DNA from: Colocasia esculenta
Lineage: Eukaryota > Streptophyta > Magnoliopsida > Alismatales > Araceae
Length of the DNA: 64,000 nucleotides
Direction of reading: 5' to 3'
NCBI GenBank assembly: GCA_014218235.1
Contig: CM024766.1
Coordinates: 52,045,359 to 52,109,358, forward strand
In this document: positions 1-12,292 of the stretch, in pieces
Layout: each line of letters opens with the position of its first letter
Numbering within the stretch: the first letter of the stretch is position 1
The notes under the pieces: model-generated
The model's database searches: none
Seen by the model: the letters and a program-made list of their open reading frames with translations, nothing else
Told to the model about the DNA's origin: nothing
Program-made: the position numbers and the translations under genes

Positions 1-1
1 A

Positions 2-1655
2 AACTTTAAGAGAAATGAAGAGCACATAATCAAAACCAAACCAGTAGCACTTAAAGCTTCATCTAGTAACAAGGACAAAAATCAAGAGAAAACAAGTTCT
101 GATGAGTCTGAGTCCAATGCGGATGAACTTGCCCTCATGACCAGACAATTCAGAAAATTCTTAAAATCTAGAAAGGAAAAATTCACTGGGAAAAAGAAAT
201 TCTCATCTGGAAAAGAAATACTTCCTTTTCAAATGCCAATTCAAATAGAAATCAGAAAAAACTGATGAAGTTGTTATTTGTTACAGGTGCAACAAACCAG
301 GACACATGAAAGGAGAATGTCCTGAGAACAAGAAGGAAAAATACAAGAAGATCAACAAATTCAAGAAGCCTAAAGCAATGGTTGCCACTTGGTCAGATGG
401 AGATCCAAGTGAAAATGAAGAAGAAAGGTCCTCAAGTTCTGAAAGTGAGGAAATTGCTTTATGGCAAATAGTTCTGATGGAAAGGTAAGTACATCCTTTG
501 AAGATTATACAATTGATGATTGGCAAGATGCTTATGCTGAATTAGTTGAAAACTATTCTAAAACAAGAAAAGAAAACAAGCATCTGAAGAAGAAAATTGA
601 AAACATCCTGCATAACCAATCAACAAACAAAAGAATCTCTGAATTGGAAAATGAAGTGGCTGAGCTCAATGAAGAAAAAGAAAATCTTCTAAATGTAATT
701 GATGAGCTCAAGCTTGCATCCCAAAAGGCCAACAATGACTTTAAGAAATTGTCTGAAAAACTGGAATTGCAACAAAAAGAAAAACAACAAAGTGATGATG
801 AAATCAAAACTTTAGAAAACCAGTTGAAAGAAAAAGAACAAGTCATTGAAACCTTTACAAAAGGAAAAGATAATCTGGATGCCTTGTTAGGAACAAGAAT
901 GAAATCTGTAACACATGGACTAGGATTTTCAACACAAAACTCCAAGAAAGACAAATCTGGTGAAATGAGGGAAAAAGCACCTTTAATAAAATTTGTCAAA
1001 AGTCCTAGTCCTGAGAAAAACAAAAACAAGCAAGTGTCAAACAATACACCAATTGGTATCACAACAAATAATTTGAAAAACCAGAACAAAGAGAAACCAA
1101 ATAGGTCGACACACTCACCTACAGGTCGACACCAGTCAACAAAAAGATGAAATCTGTGACTGTTGAGTCGACACCAATCAAAGACAGGTCGACCTGCTCA
1201 ACCTCAAAAACCACCAACCAGTCAACCAAAAAATCAAATAAAAAGTTGAAAAATAAGAAAAACACAAGAGAAAACATTCATGATAAACCTTGGACTTCCA
1301 AGACAGCACATCAAGCTGATTGGACCAATTCTTGGAACCAATGGTGTTACAATCCTTTTGGTACCATCCTCAATACTTCTATCCAAACTTTTCAATGTAC
1401 CAACAAAACCCTTGGTTTGGACCTCCACAAATGAACAATCATGTCCAAATGCAAAACTCTCATCCTAATGAGAAAAAGAACACTGGTGTTTTTATTCCAA
1501 AAGGGAAGGATAAATTGAAAAAGGCAAAAAACACCACTGAAATAAAACAAAAGCAGAAAACAAGTCAGATTTGGATTAGAAAAGATTTGCTGTCATTGTT
1601 CAAACAATCTGATGGTCCCAACAATGTTTGGGTACCAAAATCTTCTCTCCACTGA
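2..1655 (+). pseudogene. gag: Copia-1 Gag, C-terminal part, frameshifted
   Basis: Structural capsid protein of the retrotransposon. A CCHC zinc knuckle is seen at 279-320 (CYRCNKPGHMKGEC), followed by a lysine- and serine-rich acidic linker. A long charged coiled coil (about 461-900) has the E/K/L heptad character of Sirevirus Gag. The end near 1620-1655 contains WVPK, which closes Gag just ahead of the protease in the related elements of this window. The frame changes near 235, near 470 and again between 1150 and 1320, so it cannot be translated as one protein. The N-terminal UBN2-type domain lies upstream of the window. Palindromic GTCGAC motifs sit inside the coding region at 1104-1193. 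Confidence 0.85.
1104..1193. repeat. Four GTCGAC palindromes phased at about 21 bp inside gag
   Basis: TCGA cores start at 1106, 1126, 1168 and 1189, giving spacings of 20, 42 and 21 bp. The same GTCGACAC core forms the array in the LTR of this element (9060-9314) and a third group at 6163-6236. A 21-bp step keeps the reading frame, so the motif can repeat inside a coding region. Confidence 0.75.
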
Positions 1656-1661
1656 TTAATT

Positions 1662-4600
1662 TTGCAGGAAGGTCGTGCACCCAACTCAAATGTGTGGTTT
1701 CTTGATAGTGGGTGCTCACGACACATGACAGGAGATAAAGCGAAATTTTCATTCCTGATTGAAAAGGAGGGAGGTTCTGTCACTTTTGGAGGTAAAAATA
1801 AAGGAAAAATCATTGGATCTGGAAAGGTTGGTCAATCTTCCTCAAACTCAGTTGATAATGTTTGTTAGTTGATGGTATGAATTATAATTTGCTGAGCATT
1901 AGCCAACTATGTGACAAAGGTCACAGAGTTGTGTTTGAATCAGATTTTTGCAGAATAATTGACTCTTCAACTGATGAAATAAAATTCTTTGGAAAAAGAG
2001 AAAACAATGTTTACATGATCAACCTTGATAAAAACTTTTCTGAAAACATTGTCTTGTTGCAAATAAAAATGAAATTGCATGGACTTGGCACAAAAGACTT
2101 GGTCATGCAAGTTTCAGAACAATAAATAAGCTGTTAAGGCTAAATTTGGTCAAAGGTCTTCCTGAATCTTTTTCAAATGTAGAGAATCAAATTTGTGGGA
2201 TTTGTGCCCAAGGAAAACAAACCAGAAAATCTTTTAAAACCTTCAATGATGTACTCACATCTAAGCCACTAGAATTGCTTCATATGGACCTCTTTGGCCC
2301 AACAAGAATTCTAAGTCTGAGTGGCAAAAGATATGGTTTTGTCATTATTGATGATTTTACTAGATTTACATGGGTTATCTTTTTATCCCACAAAAGTGAT
2401 GCTTGCCCTGAATTCAGGAATTTCTGTACCTCTGCCTTAACAAGTTTTTTATAAAATCAAAAATATTTTGACTGATCATGGGGGTGAATTTGAAAACAAA
2501 TCTTTCTCTGATTTATGTGCTGAACTTCACATTTTTCACAAGTTTTCTTCACCAAGAACTCCAGAACAAAATGGGGTTGTGGAAAGAAGAATAGAACACT
2601 TGTGGAAATGGCAAGATCCATGCTCTTGGAAAGCAAATTGCCCAAATCCTTCTGGGCTGAAGCTGTAAATACAGCAAATCATATTCTCAATAGAGCATTG
2701 GTCAGACAAAAATCAGAAAAACCCCTTATGAATTGTTGAAAAACAAAAAGCCAACCTTGTCTTATTTCAAAGTCTTTGGGTGTAAATGTTTTGTGCATAA
2801 CAACAATAAAAAAAATCTTGATAAATTCGATGCTAAAAGTCAGGAAGCCATCTTTCTTGGCTATTCTGAAATTTCAAGAGCATTTAGAGTTTATTCTCTC
2901 AAAAACAAAACTGTTGAAGAGTCTCCACATGTAGTTTTTGATGAAAATTCCTTTTCAACTCATTATTCTAAATCTTGCAGGAACTGTCCAGATAATGAAG
3001 AGGATGACTTTATCGTTGATTCTTCACCAACTGTTGAGGAGAATGAAGACCTTGATGAAAATTTGAACAATCACTCACCTACTCCAAGTGGATCAGGTAA
3101 TGTTGTTCCAAATTTAAATGCACCTCAACAGGTAATTCCTGAACACAGATTTTGAGAGATCACCCAATAGAAAATGTTGTTGGCAATGTACATGATAGGG
3201 TAAGAACTAGATCATCATTCTTGAATGCAATTCATGAAGACCCACTAGCACTAATTTCCCAAATTGAACCAAAATCAATTGATGAAGCTCTAATGAATTC
3301 AGACTGGATAAATGCAATGCATGATGAACTTCATCAATTTGAAAGAAATCAAGTGTGGGAATTAGTACCTAGACCTAGTGACCAATCTGTCATTGGCACT
3401 AGATGGGTATTCAGAAATAAATTGAATGAAAATGGTCAAGTCATAAGGAATAAAGCTAGACTAGTTGCAAAGGGGTACAACCAAGAATTTGGAATTGATT
3501 TTGAAGAGTCATATGCCCCTGTAGCTAGACTAGAAGCTGTAAGAATTTTCCTTGCTTTTGCATCTTCATTGAAGTTTAAAGTTTATCAAATGGATGTCAA
3601 GAGTGCATTTTTGAATGGTTACATAAAAGAAAATATTTTGTTGAACAACCACCAGGCTTTGAAAATGAAAAATATCTAATCATTTTTTAAGCTTCATAAG
3701 GCTCTCTATGGTCTTAAGCAAGCTCCAAGAGCTTGGTATGACCGTTTGAGCTCTTTTCTGCTTGAAAAAGGATACTCTAGAGGTAATGTTGATCAAACTT
3801 TGTTCAAAAAAACTGTAAATAAACAAATAATTGCAGTCCAAATTTATGTTGATGACATAATTTTTGGATCCACCAATAAGAGCCTGTGCACTGAATTTGC
3901 AAATCAAATGAAAACTGAATTTGAAATGAGCTTGATGGGAGACTTACAATTTTTCTTGGGATTGCAGGTTAACCAAACCAGTGAGGGAATCTTTATAAGC
4001 CAAACCAAATATGTCAAAGAACTTCTGAAAAGGTTTGACTTCTAGAACCTCAAGCACTCAAGCACACCCATTGCAATTAATGTGAAACTAGAAGAAGATT
4101 CACTTGGTAAGTCAGTAGACCCAAAGACATACAGAGGTATGATTGGTTCTCTACTCTATCTCACCACTTCTAGACCTGATATTCAATTCAGTGTATGCTT
4201 GTGTGCTAGATTTCAAGCAAATCCTAAAGAAAGTCACATGTTAGCTGTTAAAAGAATTTTCAAATATCTTGTTGGAACATGTGATCTTGGTATTTGGTAT
4301 CCTGCTGGTTGTAAATTAGATTTGATTGCCTATTGTGCTGCTAATTATGCTGGGTGTAAACTTGATAGAAAAAGCACAAGTGGCTTGTGTTTGTACTTAG
4401 GTGGCTGCCTAATCTCTTGGGCTTCCAAAAAGCAACACTCAGTTGCTCTATCAACTGCAGAGGCTGAGTATGTTGCAGCTGGTCGATGTGACACTCAAAT
4501 TCTTTGGGTGAAACATCAGCTTCTTGATTATAACCAAGAGTTAGGTTGTGTTGCAATTCTTTGTGATAACACAAGTGCCATAAATCTGTCTAAAAACCCA

Positions 4601-4794
4601 ATTCAGCATTCTAGAACAAAACACATTGAAATTAGGCATCATTTCTTGAGAGATGAGGTAGCAAAGAAATCTTTCGAACTCCTCTTTATTGAAACTGAAA
4701 AATAAATTGCTGATATCTTCACTAAACCTCTTCCTGACAGCAGGTTTTCATCCTTGAGGAGAGAGCTTGGTCTTTGCAAATGTCCATCTTCTTG
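1662..4794 (+). pseudogene. pol: Copia-1 Pol: protease, integrase, reverse transcriptase, RNase H, with many frameshifts
   Basis: Polyprotein of a Copia element in the typical order PR-INT-RT-RH. Seen: the protease motif WFLDSGCSRHMTG (about 1700-1735); the GAG-pre-integrase histidines WHKRLGHA near 2086; the integrase core with HMDLFGP (about 2280), TDHGGEF (about 2470) and QNGVVERR near 2570, which form the D,D35E triad; the RT region QMDVKSAFLNG near 3590 and YVDD at 3845-3856; and RNase H with the Copia signature ALSTAEAEYVA near 4450. A TAA at 4703-4705 interrupts the last part, after which IADIFTKPLP is still readable. The frame changes at least near 1865, 2130, 2460, 2700, 3155 and 3690. 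Each domain is nearly full length, so decay is by point mutation and small indels. Confidence 0.95.
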
Positions 4795-6261
4795 ATAACT
4801 CTCATTGGGTTGAGTGTTTAGGCATGTTCTGAGGGGGAGTCACTGTTCCATCATTTCTTTTTGCTTCCTTGATTCATGCTGTTCACATCTCTCTCAAATC
4901 AACTTCCATTTCTTTTTGTTAATAAATTCTTCAACTCACATTGTGTTGAAATTCTTGGTATATCAAATGGTGATTTGAAGAAGGACAAGTTCTGCTTGTC
5001 TGGACACTTTCACTATGCGAGAGTATATGTCTCCGCCAAGTATCAAGAATTAAATATGCAATTGTTGAGGGGGAGCTTTTGTTCTTCAAAAAGAAATTTC
5101 AGTTTTCCCAATTCTTGCTTATCTTTATCCTGATGAAAATTTTTGGAATCATCATTTCAAGGGGAGCTAATGAATTCACTACTCATTCTTTTACAAAATT
5201 CAAGATTCCTCTTGAGTTATATCAACTTCCTCTCATGATGTGCTCATTAAGTTTGGCTAGAACCTCAAAATGATTTTTGATTGATCTACTACATTTTTGC
5301 AGTCAACTCTCAACTATACTCTTCAAGACTACAGAAATTTAAATCTATTTCAAAGACTGAAAAATCCTGTGTGCTTTGACTTTAAACATCTTCTTTGCAA
5401 CTGATGTGAGATATAAATGATCTCAATTTTATAAAATTCTCCTTCCATTTATTATTCAACAGAGCAATGACACAAATGCTGAGAAACTACAAACCTTCAC
5501 AATGAATGAAGTGCCATGTATGTCATGAGGTATTATTGCTATCTCTGTTCAAAGGGGTTCAAAAACTAAATAAAAATGATCTATACATATTGATGATGAT
5601 TGAGTAACTGGAAATATTGGCGTCTGATAAACATATATTTTCATGTCAAAAGGTTGTCATTTACCCCTTGTAACTGGATAATGGGTAAATCTTTAGTAAC
5701 CAGGGACTATGGTGTGTAAAAAGCATTAGTTCTTGAGTGAAAAAGATTTACTACATTTGATAGTTTGATTAAAAAAAAATGTCTAAGGAGAATTACTTAA
5801 AATCAACATCCTTGTCTCCATCAGTGTGCTCAAAGTTGTTTAACTTCATCACAAGTGATTTCAATCTAAAAGACATTTCTATTTCTTTGGATTTGGAGAA
5901 TATGGTAGTTTGTCATTGGCTATTGAATGTTCTATATCACTCAAACTATCATTTTAATGGCTCAAGTCAATTAATGAAAATATCTGTAGGTTGTTGTGTA
6001 AAACTTGAAGTTTCTTGGATTTTTGTAAAAATATGACAACTGAATTTTTTTATCTCTTAAAAATCCTTGTCACGTTGATTCCATCCATATTTCATCATGT
6101 TAAAGATTTCAAAAAATTTACAAATTTTCCTCATGCTCAAACCTTCAAAACTTCTTCAGGCCAGGTCGACACATCCACATTCCTGTGTCGACATAGTCCA
6201 AGCCCAGGTCGACACACCCATGTCTTGTGTCGACACATAGGCAATCCAGGCGGTTTATCTA
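4795..6261 (+). other. Copia-1 spacer between pol and the env-like ORF
   Basis: AT-rich sequence without a convincing ORF. It has polypurine-like runs GAGGGGGAG at 4831-4839 and 5067-5075 and a weaker one near 5160. Several polypurine tracts downstream of pol are a described Sirevirus trait. The end of the spacer carries the palindrome group 6163-6236. Confidence 0.6.
6163..6236. repeat. Four TCGA palindromes ahead of the env-like ORF
   Basis: Alternating AGGTCGACAC and TGTGTCGACA units with TCGA starts at 6166, 6188, 6209 and 6230, that is 22, 21 and 21 bp apart. Core and phasing match the LTR array of the same element. The env-like coding region follows directly. Confidence 0.8.
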
Positions 6262-8404
6262 TTGGGGCGCCGGTTTAGGTTTTGTTGTTCCTGCGGACTA
6301 TTCTACCCCAAAACCCCTTTTCTTCTTCCCAGGTCGACCCCATGGCCGTCCTTTACCTTTGAAAACGGCAGCAGTTTTCATCTTTCTTCCCTCTTCTCAC
6401 CAATTTTTGTCTCCATCCTCTTCACACCATCTCCACCATCCCCTATTCTTCCTTCTTCTCCTGCAACTAAGCCTTGCAAGCAACTGCCTCGCCGTGGTGC
6501 TCGTTCTAGGGCAACTGCCAGGCCCATTGCCGTTGATGTACCTCCAACTGAGAGGAGAAGAAAGCGTTGGCATGACCCGGTAGAGCAGACAGGTGCTTCA
6601 TCTGCATCTCCTACACCATCCAAGAGAGGTAGGGTACCCTCTTCCAGTCGAGGTCCTTCTCAGAGGACATCTGCACACCCTAGGAAGATATTGGTCTCCT
6701 CTCCTGAAGTCTCTGAGGAATCTTCCTCAAATTCATCTGGTTCATCTCATCCCTTGAGGCAACCCCTTCTAAACTGGCTAGTGAAGGGAAATCCATCCTA
6801 AAACCTAGAGCTGTTGACCTTGAAGACACTGACCTTGAAACTACCTTCCCAGAAGTGCGTCAGTTCTTCAATTTTCAATCTTGGTTGCCCTTCATTTTTG
6901 AGTTCAGAACCATATATCCAAGGTTAGTACAATAGTTCTATCTGAATTTGGAATGTACACCTGAGGGCTACCAGTCTGAGGTCAAGGGTGTATCAATTAA
7001 GTTGCCTACTGAGTTAGCTGCTACATTATTTCAAATTCCTGATGAAGGTGTTGACTATCATGATTTTGAGTTTGACCTTCATGAAGCCTATTATCTGCTA
7101 ACTGGACTCCCAGCTGTTGAGTCAGACCTCAAGCAGACTTATGTCACCAGGTTTAACACCAACACCTTCCCACCTGCGTTGAGACTGATCCATCACATTT
7201 TGACCACCATAATCACTCCTCAACGTGGTGGAAGGGATAGGTAACTGACATACAAGGTTCATTATTTACTGTATGAAGAAAGAGATAAAGGTCAATCTGC
7301 ATGTGATCATGTACCAGATTATGAGTGAAACTACAAGGAAAGATCTTCATAGATCCCTTCCTTATGCAGCTCATCTCACACCAGTGTTTTAGCATTTTGG
7401 AGTATCTTTTGAGAATGAGCAAGCCCAGTCAATCCCAAAGTCCAACATCTATTGCTTCAAACATTTGCAAAAGTTCATGGGATTCAAACTTGAAGGTGAT
7501 CAAGTAAGAAGAGGTCCTATAGTTGTTGAGGCCCCAGTGGTTCCTGAGGTTGTTGAACCACCTTCTGAGGTTGCCCACTCTCCTCCACATGATCAAGAGG
7601 ACCCGCCTCCCAATGAAATTGGAGTACCTATACCTCAGGATGTTCCTCACACACCTCCATTTCAAGCCTCTTCACCACATCTCCCTGATGCGAAAATTCT
7701 TTCTTTCACTCCACATTACCAAGCATCTGCCTCTACTTCCATTGGTGGACCTTCTGTTCCACCAGAGCTATATTCTTTTTGAATGACAAGTTTGATACCA
7801 TTAGCTCTTCCATCCTCTACATGTCAGAGAGTTTTGAGCTCCGAATTCAAAGGTTGGAGAATTCTGTGAATGCTCAGTTCATTAAGCAGAAAGAAGTAGC
7901 TGATCAAGCCACCCAAAGGTTTAATAGGCTAATTGGCACTTTGGGTGATGCATCCCTTCAGTTAAAGGAACATCAGGACACACTGGAAAAGGTCATTGAA
8001 GGGATATTAATAAATTCTCAGAAGAATTTATTCAACAGTCAGGAAGCAGTGAATCAAATTTCGAAGACTAGACTTTCATTTGCACATATGGTTGATGATT
8101 TGGAAGGCATGAAGAACCTATCAGCTCACATAGACAATGAGATGTCTACCCTTAAGAAGGAGCTCAGAGATATCAACAGACATGGATTTGCAGCTCTTCT
8201 TCAAGTTCACAACCCATTTCAGCTGATTTATCTGCTTTCCAGTCCAACATGTATGACAATAGTCAAAGGTTGGAAGAACTGCTGCATACCAAACTTTCTA
8301 CCATGCAAAGTCAGTTGAGATCCAACCTTCAAGCAATGGAGTCAAGATTGAAGACCATAGAGTCTCTCCTTCTTCCTATTCCTCCTCCACCTCCATCCTC
8401 TTGA
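6262..8404 (+). pseudogene. Copia-1 env-like ORF of the Sirevirus type, frameshifted
   Basis: Third protein of Sirevirus elements; function unproven, called env-like only from its position. An N-terminal basic, proline- and serine-rich part (6262-6801) is followed after a frameshift by a conserved globular part (about 6830-7500) with FPPALRLIHHILTTIITPQRGG near 7165-7240 as its best landmark. The equivalent part of Sirevirus-B (about 29500) shows the same RLIHSIISNIITPRAG pattern. A proline-rich linker (7500-7780) and a coiled-coil tail (7779-8318) complete it. Stops and frame changes near 6800, 6935, 7243 and 7785 break it. I see no clear signal peptide or transmembrane helix, so a role in entry cannot be supported from the sequence. 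Confidence 0.75.
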
Positions 8405-8833
8405 TGGATCTTATCTTTTGATGATGTCAAAGGGGGAGAAGGAATATCCTTGTAATGATACTTTTTTTGAATGAGAAAGAACTTGTTTTGGAATGTAATT
8501 GAATATCTATGTAATGAATATCTTTGTTGAATGAGAAGTAGTACTTATCTGAATGTGATTGAAATTTTTTGTAATGAATGGATGACATGTCAATGAATGG
8601 ATGATTGTAAATGTCAAACTCTGTGTACTTCATTGCGCAAAATTGTCAAATGTTGCTAAATTGTGCTCAATGGCCTTTGATGAATGTGAATGAAAATATT
8701 GAAACATGGGTTCATTGTTATTCAGTGTGTATGTGATTGAATGTTGTGCGAATAAATGGCTTAAAATCACATTTCATTGTAAATTCAAATCTTCATGTGG
8801 ACTTAATGTTGCCATCATCAAAAAGGGGGAGAT
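8405..8833 (+). other. Copia-1 3' untranslated region with two polypurine tracts
   Basis: Low-complexity AT-rich sequence with repeated GAATG words. TTGATGATGTCAAAGGGGGAG lies near 8417-8437, and ATCAAAAAGGGGGAGAT at 8817-8833 abuts the LTR. The second is the functional-looking polypurine tract that primes plus-strand synthesis. Copia-A has the same two-tract arrangement at 41210-41404. Confidence 0.75.
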
Positions 8834-9059
8834 TGTTGGGTTGAGTGTGAATTTAATACATTTCCCCTCATAATTTTGATGATGACTAGTTGTGATTTTA
8901 ATGCACAATAAATGGAACATGTTAAATACATCACACATGTAATAACAATATTCAAAAAGTATGTTTCCAAACACATTTTATCATATATATTCATGATAAT
9001 ACATTGGACTAATAATTTGTGTGTTTATTTCTCAGGGACATACATCTCTTGCAAGGGTA

Positions 9060-9314
9060 GTGTCGACACACCCACTACTGGTGTCGACACAGGGTATCAA
9101 ACCCTAAGGCAAAGTCATGAAGAAATGGTCAAGTGTGTCGACACAGTCCCAAGTGGTGTCGACACTAGACCCAGCTCCCAAAGAACCCAGTTGACAAGTT
9201 GGGACAGTGTGTCGACACAGTCCCAGGCAGTGTCCACACTAGTGACCTCTCCTAGAAGACCTGTTTTGTGAAATTGGGACAGTGTGTCGACACACCCAAT
9301 GACTGTGTCGACAC
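9060..9314. repeat. Array of four GTGTCGACAC pairs in the U3 of Copia-1
   Basis: Copies of the 10-bp palindrome GTGTCGACAC start at 9060/9081, 9135/9156, 9209/9230 and 9284/9305. Every pair has a 21-bp step and the pairs are 75, 74 and 75 bp apart. Only the copy at 9230 has a base change (GTGTCCACAC). The sequence between pairs is much more diverged than the palindromes, so this is more than a recent tandem duplication. Confidence 0.92.
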
Positions 9315-9433
9315 ACTCCGACAACTTTTTTCACTTTAAGTTCCACCTGGACACGTGGCACTCTGGGGATCACTTGGATCGGCCTTGGATCATGTGCCCA
9401 CGTACCCCAAGGGTTCTTTTGGCCATGATGGGG

Positions 9434-9441
9434 TATAAATA
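9434..9441 (+). promoter_or_regulatory. TATA box of the Copia-1 LTR
   Basis: TATAAATA in a GC-rich setting, about 120 bp downstream of the last palindrome. Expected promoter position between U3 and R. Confidence 0.6.
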
Positions 9442-10419
9442 CCTATCTAATCGCCCCCAGGAAGGAGAACTCCTGAAGAGCCTTCCAGAAAGCCTCCTTT
9501 GGCGGCAAGACAGAGCTCTCCTCCCGTTCTTGCTCTCCTTGTGCTGCTTCAAGCCAATTCCCATCTTTGCAAGCACAAGAAGTGAAGATTGATCCATGAA
9601 GATGAAGTGAGATCACTTCCAAGGGAGCAGATCCAGTAGAAGCAGCCAATTGAGAAGAGTTCAAGGAAGATCCAGAGGCACAAATTGCAGAGCATTGCCC
9701 AGGGACTTCAAGAGTTCAAGCATCTTCTCAATTCAGCCTTCTACAAGGGAGTTCATCTGAAGAACAAGGATTCTACATACAACTCCTTAATTCCCCTTAG
9801 TTCTTCTGAATCATTCTTGAGATTGTGCATGATTTGTTGCACTAGTCTCCTTGAATGAACTCTTTATGGATCAGATCATTACTAGAGGATCTGGATCTTG
9901 TTGTTTTTGATCTTGCAAGTTGGTTGTGAGCCTTTGTGCTTAATTGTGTTGAGTCGTCGCACTCAGGTTGTGGTTGAGTAGTTGTGCTCAAGTTTCTAGA
10001 GTAGTCTTGCTCTAGAGGTTGTGTATGAGTTGTTGAACTCAGTGTGTTGGAGTTGTCAAGCTCCAGTGTGTGGTGTATTCAAGTTGAATAGTGGTGCCTC
10101 ACTGTGTGAGGGGTGGATGTAGGAATCACATGGTGTGATTTCTGAACCACCTAAAAATCTCTGTGCAGTGGTTTGATCTGTGATTTAACTTCACCTTGCG
10201 TTAGATGTATGCATAGGATTTTTGATTACTCTTCTAATCAACTTGATCACTCACTTTAATCACTTAATTCACACAATCACTCATCAGATCTGTGAATTGC
10301 TTTTTGAAGTTGACTCTGATTCAAAGCATCTTTAAAATTGGCTAAGCTTCCGCAGTTTTTGGCCTAGATTTATTCAACCCCCCCTTCTAGATCTGGCCCA
10401 TCCCTTTTTCGATCCTACA

Positions 10420-11624
10420 GTTTTCGCATGTGTATAGATTACAAGAAGTTGAATGATGTGACCATTAAGAATAAGTACCCATTACCGAGAATAAATGATC
10501 TATTTGATCAGTTGCAGTCAGCATAGGTATTTTCTAAAATAGATTTGAGATCTGGGTATCATCAATTAAGGATTAAGGAGGAAGATATAGATAAAACATC
10601 ATTTAGAACTAGATATGGTCACTATGAGTTTGTGGTTATGCCATTTGGGCTAACCAATGCTCCTGCAGCTTTTATGGATCTGATGAATAGAATCTTTCAT
10701 CCATATTTAGACTAATTTATTGTGGTCTTTATAGATGATAATCTGATTTACTCAGCATCTGAAGAGGAGCATGCAGCGCATTTGAGATTTGCCTTTCAAT
10801 TATTAAGAGATAATCAGTTGTTTGCCAAATTCAGCAAGTGTGAATTTTGGTTAAAGGAAATTCAGCTCTTGGCACATGTCATATCAGCTGAGGGAGTGGC
10901 AGTTGACCCAAGTAAAGTGGAAGCAGTGATGAAATGGGAAGTGCCTAAGACAATTACTGAAATAAAAAGCTTTTTGGGGTTAGCAGGCTATTATAGGCGT
11001 TTCATTCAAGATTTTTCTAGAATTACGGCACCCATGACTAGACTGACGTGAAAAGGTGTGCCATTTGTATGATCTGGTGAATGTCAAAGAAGTTTCATAG
11101 AATTAAAGAAGAGGCTTACAGCGGCACCAGTATTGACATTACCAACAGGTAATGGTGGTTTTGTTGTATATATAGATGCATCTAGAAGGGGGCTGGGCGC
11201 AGTGTTAATGCAGCATAGCAAGGTAATTTCTTATGCGTCCAGGCAATTGAAACCAGTAGAAGAGAATTATCCCACTCATGATTTAGAGCTAGCAGCAGTT
11301 GCGTTTGCCTTAAAGATGTGGAGGCATTATCTTTATGGTGAAAGATTTGAAATTTTTATAGATCATAAAAGTTTAAAGTATATCTTTTCCCAGAAAGATT
11401 TGAATCTCCGTCAGCGTAGATGGGTGGAGTATTTAAAAGATTATGATTTTAGTTTGGCTTACCATCCGGGTAAGGCCAATGTGGTGGCTGATGCTCTAAG
11501 CAGAAAAGCATACTTAAGTCAAGTGATGATTAAGGAATGGAAATTATATGAAGAGATAGCAGAGAACTCCCTGTATGTGCCAAGTAGTCAGCGACGGGCA
11601 ATACTAGCTAGTAGTGCTGTATGA
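10420..11624 (+). pseudogene. pol: Ty3/Gypsy Pol fragment: reverse transcriptase and RNase H
   Basis: From RMCIDYKKLN (10425) through LFDQLQSA, FSKIDLRSGYHQ, PFGLTNAPAAF and FIDDNLIYS (the catalytic Y/F-x-D-D of RT) to FLGLAGYYRRFI, then RNase H with YIDASRRGLGAVLMQ, HDLELAA and KSLKYIF. The style fits long-LTR chromovirus-type Gypsy elements, though I cannot assign the clade firmly. In-frame stops occur at 10524, about 10712, 11048 and 11068. The 5' part is cut by the Copia-1 insertion at 10419/10420; the frame upstream of RMCIDY would continue left of Copia-1, outside the window. Pol stops after RNase H: no integrase follows, so the 3' part has been lost. Confidence 0.92.
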
Positions 11625-12292
11625 CATGCATCTCACCCAACAGTTGGGACTTTATGCACCTCGGGAGTCTCTATAGCTCGGCCAGGATGTACCCTTACCT
11701 CAAACCAGAGCTTGACCTATCTTCGTTAACACCTCGGGTTTTCTTTGAAGCTCGGGCGTAGCCGACTTGGCGCTCGGCGTACTCGTGCCCCGTGGCGATC
11801 TTCATATAATCAGCAGGCGAATGAAGTAAGGATCGGGAGTTACAGAACCATAAATCATGGCCAATCTAACCACGATCTCAGTGATCTGTCGGATCGGTTA
11901 CACCCACACTCGCCATAACTTGGCAGGAAGTTAGCGGCGCCCAATCCGGCACAAATCACGGCAATGCCCAGCGGGATTGGTGGCTCGTCCAGCTCACATG
12001 TACGTGCCCTGACACTATATAAAGGGTAGACACTCCACTGACAAAGGTACACTGTTCTCCCCATGCTAGGCCATTCTGCTCGGCTAGCAACTGACTTGAG
12101 CGTCGGAGTGTCTCCCCACTGAGGCCTCTCGGCGGGCTTTGCAGGTTAGGACAGGAGCTCGAACGCTGCGTCGCACGTCGGCCAAGCTCGCCTCAGAAGG
12201 AATTCACCGGCTTGGTCGTCTTGGCTCACTTACGAGGGGCACCTCAGCGGTCACCTCGGTAGGAGCCGACCTATGTTACTATAGTAGTAACA
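11625..12292 (+). repeat. LTR-like segment, probably a Gypsy 3' LTR or part of one
   Basis: More GC-rich than its surroundings. It has a TATA box at 12016-12023 (CACTATATAAAGGG) and a downstream stretch with GACTTGAGCGTCGGAGTG near 12090, which resembles what I recall of Tat-like Gypsy LTRs. The right end AGTAACA at 12292 is exact, because the minus-strand hAT reading frame begins immediately after it. The left end is not clear, and no polypurine tract separates it from the Gypsy pol. Either it is the 3' LTR of the broken Gypsy element after a deletion, or an independent LTR. Confidence 0.5.

Larger units (their letters stand above)
1..10419 (+). mobile_element. Copia-1: Sirevirus-type Ty1/Copia retrotransposon, 5' end outside the window
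   Basis: Order seen on the plus strand: Gag C-terminal half, protease, integrase, reverse transcriptase, RNase H, a 1.5-kb spacer, an env-like ORF, a polypurine tract and one LTR (8834-10419). This gene order, with an env-like ORF after pol and a coiled-coil Gag, is known for the Sirevirus lineage of Copia elements. All coding parts contain frameshifts or stops, so the copy is dead. The LTR ends in CA at 10419 and the sequence changes at once to a Gypsy reverse transcriptase in the same strand, so the element is inserted in that Gypsy pol. The 5' LTR and the left target duplication lie before base 1 and cannot be checked. Confidence 0.9.
8834..10419 (+). repeat. Copia-1 3' LTR (1586 bp)
   Basis: Begins TGTTGGGTTG directly after the polypurine tract and ends CCTACA, giving the expected TG...CA ends. 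It carries the palindrome array 9060-9314 and, about 120 bp further, a TATA box. The T-run plus CCCCCC near 10375 just before the end resembles the 3' end of the Copia-A LTR. The base after the LTR belongs to a Gypsy RT reading frame. Confidence 0.88.

Noticed and set aside
553..1089. Long minus-strand ORF opposite the Gag coiled coil
   Set aside because: Shadow of the plus-strand coiled coil; Phe/Ser/Leu-rich composition is the antisense of Lys/Glu/Asn codons.
9060..9314. Regularly spaced palindromes as a CRISPR array
   Set aside because: The repeated unit is only 10 bp, the spacing alternates between 21 and about 54 bp, and the context is a plant LTR.
11610..12292. Solo LTR beginning TGCTGTATG with TAGTAG as target duplication
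   Set aside because: That reading makes the right end TTACTA rather than CA. The left border stays open, so no duplication is claimed.
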